Origin: Methanomassiliicoccaceae archaeon
GTDB taxonomy: Archaea; Thermoplasmatota; Thermoplasmata; Methanomassiliicoccales; Methanomethylophilaceae
Length of the DNA stretch: 10,182 nt
Assembly (NCBI GenBank): GCA_009776695.1
Contig: WRNI01000043.1
Span: forward strand, 1-10,182
Direction: 5' to 3'
This document shows, in pieces, positions 1 through 6,874 of the stretch (the stretch's first letter is position 1; each line of letters starts with the position of its first letter). Made by a program: the position numbers and the translations under genes. The notes under the pieces were generated by a model that was not told the DNA's origin, ran no database searches, and worked only from the letters and a program-made list of their open reading frames with translations.

Positions 1-1458
1 GGGCCGGGGGCAACGAATTTAGTGACGGGCGTCGCAACAGCATTCGCCGACTCGATACCGATGATCGTCCTTACGGGACAGGTGTCAACGCGCGTTCTCG
101 GAATGGGCGCGTTCCAGGAGGTGGACGCGTTCAGCTTAATGATGCCGGTGACGAAGTACAATTACCGTGTCCTCGATCTCCAGATGCTTCCGGAAGCGAT
201 AACGAGGGGATGGGACATAGCGCTGAGCGGGAGGCAGGGGCCTGTGCACATTGACCTTCCGGTGGATGCCATAAATTCGGAGATAGACGAATCGTTACTG
301 AGCAGAAAATTCGATCCCGTTACCGTCAACGAAGACCTGTCAAAATTGCCGTACGCGATATCGTTGATAGGGAAGGCGCAGCGCCCGCTGATAATAGCCG
401 GCGGAGGCATCATATCGTCTAACTCATCGAACGAATTGTTACAATTGGCGGAGATGATACACGCGCCGGTGATAATGCCGTTAATGGGCCTAGGTTCGAT
501 ACCCGCCGATCATCCGTTATCGTTAGGGTCAATGGGAATGCACGGCAGGATGTGCACACTGAACGCTCTGAAAGAGGCCGATCTTGTAATTGCGATAGGA
601 ACGAGGTTCTCAGACAGGAGCCACAGCATGCACAATCAGATGTCACAGAAGTGCAAGGTGATACAGATAGACATTGACCGCGTGGAATTCGACAAACATT
701 CGCAGACAGCCGTTAACATACTCGCGGACGCGAAGAAGGCGATGTCACTGATAATATCTCAGCTCAAGCAGTACAAAGCCGACGTGCCGTGGGCGGAACG
801 CATCAGAGAGATAAAGAAACGCTGCTCATGCGATTTCATAGACGACGCAAGCGAACCGATATCTCCGAGGCGCCTGATGGCCGAGATCAACAAGATATTG
901 GACGACGACACGATAATAACAACGGACGTCGGCCAGAACCAGATGTGGGCGATGCATCTTCTTAAGATTCAGCGTCCGAGACAGCTGATATCTTCCGGAG
1001 GCTTTGGAACAATGGGCTTCGGGCTTCCGTCGGCCATTGGTGCAAAAGTTGCAAGGCCTGACAAGAAAGTAATGGCAATAACCGGCGACGGCGGTCTTCT
1101 CATGGTTATCCAGGAACTGGCGACGGCGGTCGCCGAGAACATCAACGTTGTGATATGTTTAATGAACAACGGCTGGCTCGGAATGGTGAAACAGTGGCAG
1201 AAGCTGTTCTGGAATGAACGTTACTCGGGAACGATGCTCTACCGCTCGAATCCCGATTTCGTGAAGCTTGCGGAATCGTTCGGAGCGAAAGGGATACGTG
1301 TCGATCGTCCTTCAGAAATAGGGAAGGCGTTCAAAGAAGCTTTCGCCTCGGATAAAATATGTTTGGTGGATGTGCACGTGGACCGGGACGAGGCGGCGCT
1401 TCCCATGCTGCCTCCGAACCCGTCGTTACCGATAATAAAGGGAAAATGTCCGTTCTGA
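1..1458 (+). CDS. ilvB: Acetohydroxyacid (acetolactate) synthase, catalytic subunit, 5'-truncated by window edge
   Basis: This ThDP-dependent enzyme condenses two pyruvates, or pyruvate plus 2-oxobutyrate, in the first shared step of valine, leucine and isoleucine synthesis in the cytoplasm. The frame is open from base 1, where it reads GPGATN, a family motif about 80 residues into the protein. The N-terminus with the catalytic Glu is therefore outside, and a GTG at 22 is not the real start. Visible, in codons from base 1: the FQEVDAF segment, the central domain with AGGG (133-136) and the FAD-associated TRFSDR (201-206), and the C-terminal ThDP/Mg site with GDGG (362-365) and NN (389-390). 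The GMVKQWQ segment follows, and its Trp399 matches the residue linked to 2-oxobutyrate preference in true AHAS. The 485 visible residues fit a usual length near 560-590. There is no ACT domain, and no small-subunit gene follows. The stop is TGA. Confidence 0.95.
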   Translation, partial: GPGATNLVTGVATAFADSIPMIVLTGQVSTRVLGMGAFQEVDAFSLMMPVTKYNYRVLDLQMLPEAITRGWDIALSGRQGPVHIDLPVDAINSEIDESLLSRKFDPVTVNEDLSKLPYAISLIGKAQRPLIIAGGGIISSNSSNELLQLAEMIHAPVIMPLMGLGSIPADHPLSLGSMGMHGRMCTLNALKEADLVIAIGTRFSDRSHSMHNQMSQKCKVIQIDIDRVEFDKHSQTAVNILADAKKAMSLIISQLKQYKADVPWAERIREIKKRCSCDFIDDASEPISPRRLMAEINKILDDDTIITTDVGQNQMWAMHLLKIQRPRQLISSGGFGTMGFGLPSAIGAKVARPDKKVMAITGDGGLLMVIQELATAVAENINVVICLMNNGWLGMVKQWQKLFWNERYSGTMLYRSNPDFVKLAESFGAKGIRVDRPSEIGKAFKEAFASDKICLVDVHVDRDEAALPMLPPNPSLPIIKGKCPF

Positions 1459-1475
1459 CGTCCGCCGCATCAAAA

Positions 1476-1495
1476 TATGCCGCTCGGACGGCATA
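1476..1495 (+). other. Small hairpin just after ilvB
   Basis: A perfect 7-bp inverted repeat (TATGCCG / CGGCATA, 6-nt loop) begins 18 bp after the ilvB stop. No T-tract follows, so it is not a classical intrinsic terminator. It could be a 3'-end RNA stabiliser or an operator half of unknown use. The sequence shows only the symmetry. Confidence 0.35.
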
Positions 1496-1526
1496 ATTCG
1501 GAACATCATAGTTCGGACACAATCAC

Positions 1527-1537
1527 GTTAATAAGTA
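1527..1537 (+). promoter_or_regulatory. Possible archaeal TATA element for the LRR gene
   Basis: The A/T-rich stretch GTTAATAAGTA stands out from a GC-rich background about 75-80 bp upstream of the ATG at 1609. If it is a TATA box, transcription would start near 1555-1562, leaving a leader of about 50 nt. A second A/T patch, CCATATAGG (1544-1552), is an alternative. No clear BRE is visible. This is a weak, position-based call. Confidence 0.25.
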
Positions 1538-1561
1538 CGCGTGCCATATAGGCGGCGCAAG

Positions 1562-1587
1562 AACACGGCAAAGCATGCGTGTTTTTT
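1562..1587 (+). terminator. Hairpin plus T-tract between ilvB and the LRR gene
   Basis: AACACG (1562-1567) and CGTGTT (1578-1583) pair across a 10-nt loop and run into six consecutive T (1582-1587). This resembles an intrinsic terminator and would end ilvB transcription. However, it lies only 21 bp before the LRR start codon and could fall inside that gene's leader, where it could act as an attenuating element. The stem is short and partly A-T, so the call is moderate. Confidence 0.4.
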
Positions 1588-1608
1588 CATTAACGGACGG
1601 GATTCTAA

Positions 1609-4600
1609 ATGAAAGAGAACAAAAAAGGATGGGGGAGAGCATTACTCTCCGTGATGATCGCGGCGATGCTCGCGGTCACAGCGTTCGCATTCTTATCGAA
1701 TGCGGACGGCAACGATAACGGTCCTTCGGTCTTAGGGGCCGAGGAGTCCGTGACCATAACGGGCTCGATGACCGAGACCGATGTTCAGGACGCCATTCAG
1801 GACGCCATCGACTATGTTGACGGCGAAGGCGGAGGCATGGTGACGGTCACCGGCACCAAGACGAATGTCTCGGCAGGCATAGACCTTTCAATACCGGAGG
1901 GCGTGACCGTTATCTGGAAAGCGACGTACGAAGGGACGATCGATACCGGTGACCACTCGGACAACTACATGATAGCATTTGAGGACGGCGGGACCTTCGA
2001 GGTCGCCGCCGGCGGCAGTCTTGTCGCGGGCATCCCTCATAGCGGGGGCAAAACGCTCGATGGCTACTGGTGCAACGTAATTGTGTCCGACGGAACGGTG
2101 TCGGTCTCCGGAGATAGTACTGTTGCCATCTACAACTACGGCAGTGTGACGGTCACAGGCGGCGAAGTGACGGCAGACGGTGAGGACTGCACCGCCATCT
2201 ATGGCAATTACGGCAACTTCGAAGTGTCCGGCGGTACGGTATCGGCCTCCGGGAACAATAGCGCAGCGATCTTCGCCAGCATGGGAACCAACGTGATCGT
2301 GACCGGCGGTACGGTGACCGCCGACATAGACGGCGGGGCCGGCGAGTGCTATGCGATCTGCATCTGGGAAGGAACAGCCGCCGTCAAAGGCGGAACGGTT
2401 ACTGCTTACGATAGCGGAGCCGGTACAGGCGACTGCTATGCGATCTATATCGGCGACTACGGAGCCGCGGCATATCTGGACGGAACATGCACCGGCGATC
2501 TTGTTGTGGGGCCCTCGGCATCCGGATGGATCGCCGAGGTGGACGCCAGCTGGACGGGAAAGGACAACGGTGAGCTGAAAGTCATAGTCGACGACGGCAT
2601 CTACACGAGTCTTGAATGTGAGTGGTCCTCGGACAGCTATGGGCTATATGTATCTGATGAATACGGCGGATATGAAGTCGTTTGGGATGAATTATCCTTC
2701 TATGCCGGAGATATCGCGGTCATCAACGGAATGATATACTACAACGACCTTGCATTGCCGGAAGCTCTCGCCGGCGTCGATGGGGGCTGGCTGAGTTACA
2801 ACTGGCCGGACGTGTACTGGGACTACGAGTACCCGGTATCGCGGATAACAGAACTGTACTTTGCCTACTACGGCCTCTCCGGCAGCCTGGACCTGACCGC
2901 TCTGGAAAAGCTGGAGTATCTGGAATGCTACGGCAACGAGCTGACATCGCTGGATGTTTCAGGATGCACAGCGCTGGAGTGTCTGGACTGCGACGACAAC
3001 TACCTGATATCGCTGAATGCTTCGGGATGCACAGCGCTGGAGAATCTGTACTGCCGCTACAACAGCCTGACATCGCTGGACGTTTCGGGATGCACAGCGC
3101 TGAAGTATCTGGAATGCTACGAAAACGAGCTGACATCGCTGGATGTTTCAGGATGCGCCGCGTTGGAGACGCTGTACTGTTACTATAACAACCTGACATC
3201 GCTGGATGTTTCAGGATGCACAGCGCTGGAGGATCTGGACTGTTCATACAACAGCCTGACATCGCTGAATGTTTCGGGACGCACAGCGCTGAAGTATCTG
3301 TACTGTTACTACAATGAACTGACATCGCTGAATGTTTCGGGATGCACAGCACTGGAGTATCTGGACTTTGAAGACAATGCCCTGACCGGCAGCATGGACC
3401 TGTCGGGAATGGACAAGCTGGAAACGCTGTGCTGTTCCTTCAACAACCTGACATCGCTGGATGTTTCAGGATGCACAGCGCTGGAGGAAATATACTGCTC
3501 CTACGACAATCTGACATCGCTGGATGTTTCAGGATGCACAGCGCTGAAGTATCTGGAATGCTACAACAACAACCTGACATCGCTGGATGTTTCCGAATGT
3601 GCGGCGCTGGAATATCTGAACTGCGACGGCAACAAACTGACATCGCTGGATGTTTCCGAATGTGCGGCGCTGGAATCTCTGGACTGCTCCTACAATGAGC
3701 TGACCGCTCTGGATGTTTCCGAATGTGCGGCGCTGGAATCTCTGGACTGCTCCTACAACAACCTGACATCGCTGAATGTTTCTGATTTCACAGCACTGAA
3801 GTATCTGGAATGCTCCTACAACTACCTGACCGCGCTGAATGTGTCAGAATGTTATGTGCTGGAAACGCTGTACTGTTCCGATAATGAGCTGACCACTCTG
3901 AACGTGACCGGCCTGAACGCGCTGGTGTGTCTCTGTGTGGACTACAACCGCATTGCAGACGAGAGCGATGTGATCGGCGCGGACGCTCTCCCCAACTTCA
4001 TTCTGGCCGGAGGCTGGGATGTTGTCGGTGAGGAGTTCATCTTCTCGCCTCAAAAGAAGCCCGCTCTGTATAACTCCGGGGACATCGCTGTTGTGAACAG
4101 CATAATAGCGAACAACGGCCTCGGCTGGGAAGAGGGCCCGTCGGACGGCGGTTACATTCCGCACTCATGGCATGCAGAATGGTCTGTCGATCTCGATAAC
4201 AAGCGCATCATCGGGCTTTACGTGGTCGATGAGGGTCTGACCGGCACGCTGAACGTTTCCGGTCTGGACAAGCTGGAAAGGCTGTATTGTTACTACAATA
4301 ATCTGACCGCTCTGGATGTTTCCGGATGTATCGATCTGATATATCTGGACTGCGACGGCAACCAGCTGACGGAACTGGACATTTCCAGCAATACGGCACT
4401 GAAGTATCTTGACTGCCGGAATAACTTCCTGACCGTGCTGGATCTTTCCGGGAACACCGAACTGGAATGGCTGTGCTGCCGGACTAACTTCCTGACCGCT
4501 CTGGATCTTTCCGGGAACACCAAACTGGTGTATCTTGACTGTGATTATAACAGACTCACCGAGCTGAACCTTTCCAACAACACCGAACTGGTAGAGCTGT

Positions 4601-5304
4601 ATTGCAGCTATAACATGCTCGCTGATCTGAATCTTTCCAGCAACACCAAACTGGAAAGGCTGTATTGTTACTATAATAATCTGACCGCTCTGGATGTTTC
4701 CGGATGTACCGATCTGGTGTATCTGGACTGCAGCAACAATGAATTCGAAGGATTGGTTGTTACGGGTTTGAGCTCGCTTTGGCATCTCGACGTAAGCTCT
4801 AATTATATGACTGACGACAGCAAAGTGATCGGGTTCGGCGGAACGTGGGACGGTTTCGATTTCATATTTGACGACCAGTACGGCGGAGTTCCGCTCTACT
4901 TCGACTATGACGAAGAGTTCGACGTACCGGCGGGCGAGACGGAAACAGACATCGAAGTGGACGTCTCCAGCGGTGTTTCCGGCGGTGACGGATCGTACAC
5001 CTACCACATTTACGGTCCCGAGTGGCTTGAGATAGACCCGGACACGGGCATCATAACGGGAACAAGACCGAACGATGCGCAGGGCATGACAAAAGCGTAT
5101 GTCACAGTGGAGGACGGTGACGGTAAGTACAGGCGGATAATCATAACGATCGGCGCCGTGACCGAACCCGAGCCGGGACCGACACCGGCACCGGGCGGCG
5201 ATGATGACAACGATAACACAATGCTCATCATTGCGGTCGTCGCGATAGCGGCGATAGCGATCGTTGCCGTCGTGTACGTCTTCGTGTTACGTCCGAAGAT
5301 CTGA
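1609..5304 (+). CDS. Large cysteine-rich leucine-rich-repeat surface protein (adhesin-like), membrane anchored
   Basis: This 1231-residue protein is predicted to be exported and held at the cell surface. A Lys-rich start (residues 2-7) precedes a hydrophobic segment (about 12-30), a signal peptide or anchor without a lipobox. Residues 45-300 contain beta-helix-like rungs with recurring V-x-GG-x-V-x-A patterns (179-284). Two homologous modules follow, each opening with a GDIAV-[IV]-N cap (367 and 824). Module 1 has 17 LRRs (423-781) and module 2 has 9 (877-1066), almost all of 21 residues. The consensus is L-T-x-L-D-V-S-x-C, a short linker, then L-x-C-x-x-N. Both arrays end in a similar VIG...F-x-F cap. 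An Ig/cadherin-like domain with ITGTRP (about 1105-1182), a Pro-rich acidic linker (1185-1203) and a transmembrane helix (1205-1227) ending RPKI complete it. Leu codons are almost all CTG in the repeats, unlike the neighbouring genes. The SD (GGACGGGAT, 1595-1603) is weak. The ligand is unknown; adhesion is inferred from architecture. Confidence 0.85.
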   Translation: MKENKKGWGRALLSVMIAAMLAVTAFAFLSNADGNDNGPSVLGAEESVTITGSMTETDVQDAIQDAIDYVDGEGGGMVTVTGTKTNVSAGIDLSIPEGVTVIWKATYEGTIDTGDHSDNYMIAFEDGGTFEVAAGGSLVAGIPHSGGKTLDGYWCNVIVSDGTVSVSGDSTVAIYNYGSVTVTGGEVTADGEDCTAIYGNYGNFEVSGGTVSASGNNSAAIFASMGTNVIVTGGTVTADIDGGAGECYAICIWEGTAAVKGGTVTAYDSGAGTGDCYAIYIGDYGAAAYLDGTCTGDLVVGPSASGWIAEVDASWTGKDNGELKVIVDDGIYTSLECEWSSDSYGLYVSDEYGGYEVVWDELSFYAGDIAVINGMIYYNDLALPEALAGVDGGWLSYNWPDVYWDYEYPVSRITELYFAYYGLSGSLDLTALEKLEYLECYGNELTSLDVSGCTALECLDCDDNYLISLNASGCTALENLYCRYNSLTSLDVSGCTALKYLECYENELTSLDVSGCAALETLYCYYNNLTSLDVSGCTALEDLDCSYNSLTSLNVSGRTALKYLYCYYNELTSLNVSGCTALEYLDFEDNALTGSMDLSGMDKLETLCCSFNNLTSLDVSGCTALEEIYCSYDNLTSLDVSGCTALKYLECYNNNLTSLDVSECAALEYLNCDGNKLTSLDVSECAALESLDCSYNELTALDVSECAALESLDCSYNNLTSLNVSDFTALKYLECSYNYLTALNVSECYVLETLYCSDNELTTLNVTGLNALVCLCVDYNRIADESDVIGADALPNFILAGGWDVVGEEFIFSPQKKPALYNSGDIAVVNSIIANNGLGWEEGPSDGGYIPHSWHAEWSVDLDNKRIIGLYVVDEGLTGTLNVSGLDKLERLYCYYNNLTALDVSGCIDLIYLDCDGNQLTELDISSNTALKYLDCRNNFLTVLDLSGNTELEWLCCRTNFLTALDLSGNTKLVYLDCDYNRLTELNLSNNTELVELYCSYNMLADLNLSSNTKLERLYCYYNNLTALDVSGCTDLVYLDCSNNEFEGLVVTGLSSLWHLDVSSNYMTDDSKVIGFGGTWDGFDFIFDDQYGGVPLYFDYDEEFDVPAGETETDIEVDVSSGVSGGDGSYTYHIYGPEWLEIDPDTGIITGTRPNDAQGMTKAYVTVEDGDGKYRRIIITIGAVTEPEPGPTPAPGGDDDNDNTMLIIAVVAIAAIAIVAVVYVFVLRPKI
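2875..3951 (+). repeat. LRR array 1: 17 tandem units of about 63 bp
   Basis: In-frame tandem repeats encode residues 423-781. Fifteen units are 63 bp (21 residues). The first (423-444) and the ninth (592-613) are 66 bp. Units are very similar at DNA level: starting at 3646 and 3709, 50 bases in adjacent units are identical. The phrase ACATCGCTGGATGTTTC recurs in many units. Such identity, including at third codon positions, suggests recent unit duplication or gene conversion. Cys occupies the L-x-C position in 15 of 17 units and the ninth position in 12. Confidence 0.9.
4237..4806 (+). repeat. LRR array 2: 9 tandem units of about 63 bp
   Basis: In-frame repeats encode residues 877-1066: one 22-residue unit, then eight of 21. 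The L-x-C position is Cys in 8 of 9, but the ninth position is mostly Asn rather than Cys. The array therefore differs in flavour from array 1 and is more divergent at DNA level. Two segments, 4273-4353 and 4651-4731, differ at only 4 of 81 bases although they are six units (378 bp) apart. Confidence 0.9.
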
Positions 5305-5316
5305 AACAACATTTAA

Positions 5317-5349
5317 GGACGGGGGCAACCCCGTCCCGATTTATTCTTT
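5317..5349 (+). terminator. Strong GNRA-loop hairpin with T-rich tail after the LRR gene
   Basis: Thirteen bases past the TGA, an 8-bp perfect GC-rich stem (GGACGGGG / CCCCGTCC, 5317-5336) closes a GCAA tetraloop. It is followed by a T-rich tail (5340-5349). This is the best terminator candidate in the window and separates the surface-protein transcript from ilvC. It could equally be a 3'-end stabilising hairpin. Confidence 0.7.
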
Positions 5350-5350
5350 A
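5339..5350 (+). promoter_or_regulatory. Possible TATA region for ilvC
   Basis: The A/T-rich stretch ATTTATTCTTTA lies 63-74 bp before the preferred ilvC ATG (5413) and would place a transcription start near 5367-5375. It overlaps the tail of the preceding hairpin, so one element may serve both termination and initiation. There is no independent support. Confidence 0.25.
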
Positions 5351-5412
5351 ACACAGGCTGACGGATAGCTTTTAGTTCTATGAGCACATGCGTGCGTACA
5401 CGGAATGATACA

Positions 5413-6399
5413 ATGGACATCTATCACGATTCGGATGCAGATCTGAATGTTCTGAAAGGCAAGAAAATAGCAGTTCTCGGTTACGGGGCGCAGGGAAGGG
5501 CGCAGGCGCTGTGCCTCCATGATTCCGGCCTTGACGTTACGGTGGGCGCGCGCAAGAGCGGAGCGTCATGGAACAAGGTCAAAGAGGACGGTCTCAAAGT
5601 TGCGGAGATCCCGGACGCCGTGAAAGATGCGGACGTCGTTATGATGTTACTCCCCGATGAAGTTCAGCCTGATATATACGAAGAGATGGTAAGACCGAAC
5701 ATGAAGAAGGGCTCGGCGCTGGAATTTGCGCACGGTTTTTCCATCACGTACAAGTTAATAGCACCGCCGGAGGGCATCGACGTGATAATGATGGCGCCGA
5801 AGTCGCCCGGCGATATGGAACGGGTCGCATTCCTCGAAGGATTCGGCGTTCCCGCACTGATAGCGATCCATAAAGATGCGACAGGCAACGCAAAGAGGAT
5901 AGCGCTTGCGCTTGCTAAAGGTATCGGCGCAACAAGGGCGGGCGTCTTCGAAACGTCGTTCGACTTTGAGACGAAATCAGATCTATTCGGTGAGCAGGCG
6001 GTGCTCTGCGGCGGCGTCACAGCTATGATAAAAGCGGGCTACGAAACGCTCAGAGAAGGCGGCTACCCTCCTGAGATCGCTTATTTTGAAGTTCTGCATG
6101 AAGTGAAACTTATTGTCGACCTGATACAGGCGGGCGGTTTCTCGAAGATGTGGGACGTCGTCTCCAACACGGCGGAGTACGGCGGGTTCACAAGACGCGA
6201 CCGTGTGATAACGAAGGAGTCCAAGGAAGGAATGAGATCGATACTCGCTGACATCGAATCCGGTAAATTCAAAGATGATTGGCGGGCGGAGTGGAAGAAC
6301 GGTCTCAAGAACCTGAAGAAAATGGAGTCCGACGAATCATCGCTTGAATTGGAAAAGATAGGCAAAGAGATCAGAGCGCTCTTCGAAAGAAAGAAGTGA
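5413..6399 (+). CDS. ilvC: Ketol-acid reductoisomerase (class I)
   Basis: This enzyme converts 2-acetolactate or 2-aceto-2-hydroxybutyrate to the dihydroxy acid using NAD(P)H and Mg2+, the step after IlvB. With the ATG at 5413 the protein is 328 residues and its numbering matches the class I family: Rossmann GYGAQG (23-28), cofactor loop with R47, K48, S49 and S52 (suggesting NADPH), His107, metal ligands D190 and E194 in DLFGEQ, E226 and E230, and Ser251 in SNTAEYG. An in-frame ATG at 5380 would add 11 residues with no family counterpart. A GGAATGAT (5402-5409) before 5413 can serve as SD. Unusual are SIT (110-112) after AHGF, where NIH is typical, and PKSPGD (129-134), where PKGPGH is typical. 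The catalytic core is intact, so activity is expected. A small cyclophilin-like gene follows 9 bp downstream. Confidence 0.95.
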   Translation: MDIYHDSDADLNVLKGKKIAVLGYGAQGRAQALCLHDSGLDVTVGARKSGASWNKVKEDGLKVAEIPDAVKDADVVMMLLPDEVQPDIYEEMVRPNMKKGSALEFAHGFSITYKLIAPPEGIDVIMMAPKSPGDMERVAFLEGFGVPALIAIHKDATGNAKRIALALAKGIGATRAGVFETSFDFETKSDLFGEQAVLCGGVTAMIKAGYETLREGGYPPEIAYFEVLHEVKLIVDLIQAGGFSKMWDVVSNTAEYGGFTRRDRVITKESKEGMRSILADIESGKFKDDWRAEWKNGLKNLKKMESDESSLELEKIGKEIRALFERKK

Positions 6400-6408
6400 A
6401 TCGTAAAA

Positions 6409-6780
6409 ATGAACGGCATCAGGATAAGGACCAGAAGCGGAACATGGGACGCCGTTCTTGATAACTCCGACGCATCGAATGAGATCTGGTTATCGTTACC
6501 GTTCTCCGCGGACATTAATATGTTAGGTTCACAGATGTATTTCGTCATTCCTTTATCAACAGGCGTGAAAGGCGATTCCGTGACATTCGAAAAAGGTGAT
6601 ATCGCTTATTGGAAGGAAGCGGACGCACTGTGCATATTCTTCGGGCCGACGCCCCTGAGCACAGACGAGAGGCCGGTCGCCGCATTCCCGATGAAGAAGA
6701 TAGGATCTGTGAACGGCGACTGTTCCGCCATGGACGCGTCCGGCGACCGGACGCGCATCACGCTTGAACGCATGTTCTGA
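6409..6780 (+). CDS. Cyclophilin-like fold protein (TM1367/DUF369-type family)
   Basis: This 123-residue soluble protein resembles the small cyclophilin-like family (Pfam Cyclophil_like). The strongest evidence is the stretch GDIAYW (63-68), the ALCIFFGPTP core (73-82) and the following PVAAFPMKKIG region (89-99). Family members share the cyclophilin beta-barrel but lack demonstrated prolyl isomerase activity, and their role is unknown. The start lies 9 bp after the ilvC stop. GAAGTGA (6393-6399), covering the end of ilvC, is a likely SD, so translation is probably coupled in an ilvC operon. There is no signal peptide or membrane segment. Whether it assists amino-acid biosynthesis or is merely co-transcribed cannot be told. 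The family call is from recognised motifs; no function is assigned. Confidence 0.85.
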   Translation: MNGIRIRTRSGTWDAVLDNSDASNEIWLSLPFSADINMLGSQMYFVIPLSTGVKGDSVTFEKGDIAYWKEADALCIFFGPTPLSTDERPVAAFPMKKIGSVNGDCSAMDASGDRTRITLERMF

Positions 6781-6806
6781 GGCTTGCGGAACAAGGATGC
6801 CCGAAG

Positions 6807-6818
6807 GCGCAGCTGCGC
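6807..6818. repeat. 12-bp perfect palindrome in convergent intergenic region
   Basis: GCGCAGCTGCGC is perfectly self-complementary and lies 27 bp after the cyclophilin-like gene. It is nested in larger partial complementarity (GATGC at 6796-6800 with GCATC at 6817-6821; TGCG at 6785-6788 with CGCA at 6821-6824), so the 3' end of this transcript may fold. No T-tract follows directly. Confidence 0.4.
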
Positions 6819-6832
6819 ATCGCACTGAACAA

Positions 6833-6860
6833 AAAGTGTTGATGTATACACCTACACTTT
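6833..6860. repeat. 28-bp imperfect dyad, copy 1
   Basis: This is bounded by inverted arms AAAGTGT and ACACTTT, with GATGTATAC inside. It matches copy 2 (6875-6902) at 25 of 28 positions; the three differences are at repeat positions 18-20. A-rich sequence precedes it, and a TATA-like TTTATATG (6858-6865) begins at its right end. It could be one unit of a bidirectional terminator or one of two operator sites. Confidence 0.6.
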
Positions 6861-6874
6861 ATATGAAAACAATG

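Noticed and set aside
1331..1522. Small minus-strand ORF at the ilvB 3' end
   Set aside because: It lies mostly opposite ilvB, is short and has no convincing ribosome binding site or homology.
2723..3352. 209-residue antisense ORF over LRR array 1
   Set aside because: It is a repetitive mirror of the 63-bp units with low-complexity Pro/Ser/Cys-rich translation. The plus-strand reading has clear LRR, export and anchor features.
2941..3951. Possible frameshift or pseudogene in the LRR gene
   Set aside because: The frame is open throughout and units are whole multiples of 3. The two longer units insert one residue and keep frame.
4165..5007. 280-residue antisense ORF over LRR array 2
   Set aside because: Its apparent 21-residue repeats simply reflect the plus-strand LRR units, and it has no recognisable domain.
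5380..5412. Upstream ATG as the ilvC start
   Set aside because: It adds 11 residues unlike the family. Starting at 5413 makes His107, D190, E194, E226, E230 and S251 fall at standard positions.
6606..6851. 81-residue minus-strand ORF beginning in the 28-bp dyad
   Set aside because: It overlaps the cyclophilin-like gene on the opposite strand and has no recognisable motif. A minus-strand TATA-like reading exists but is not enough.
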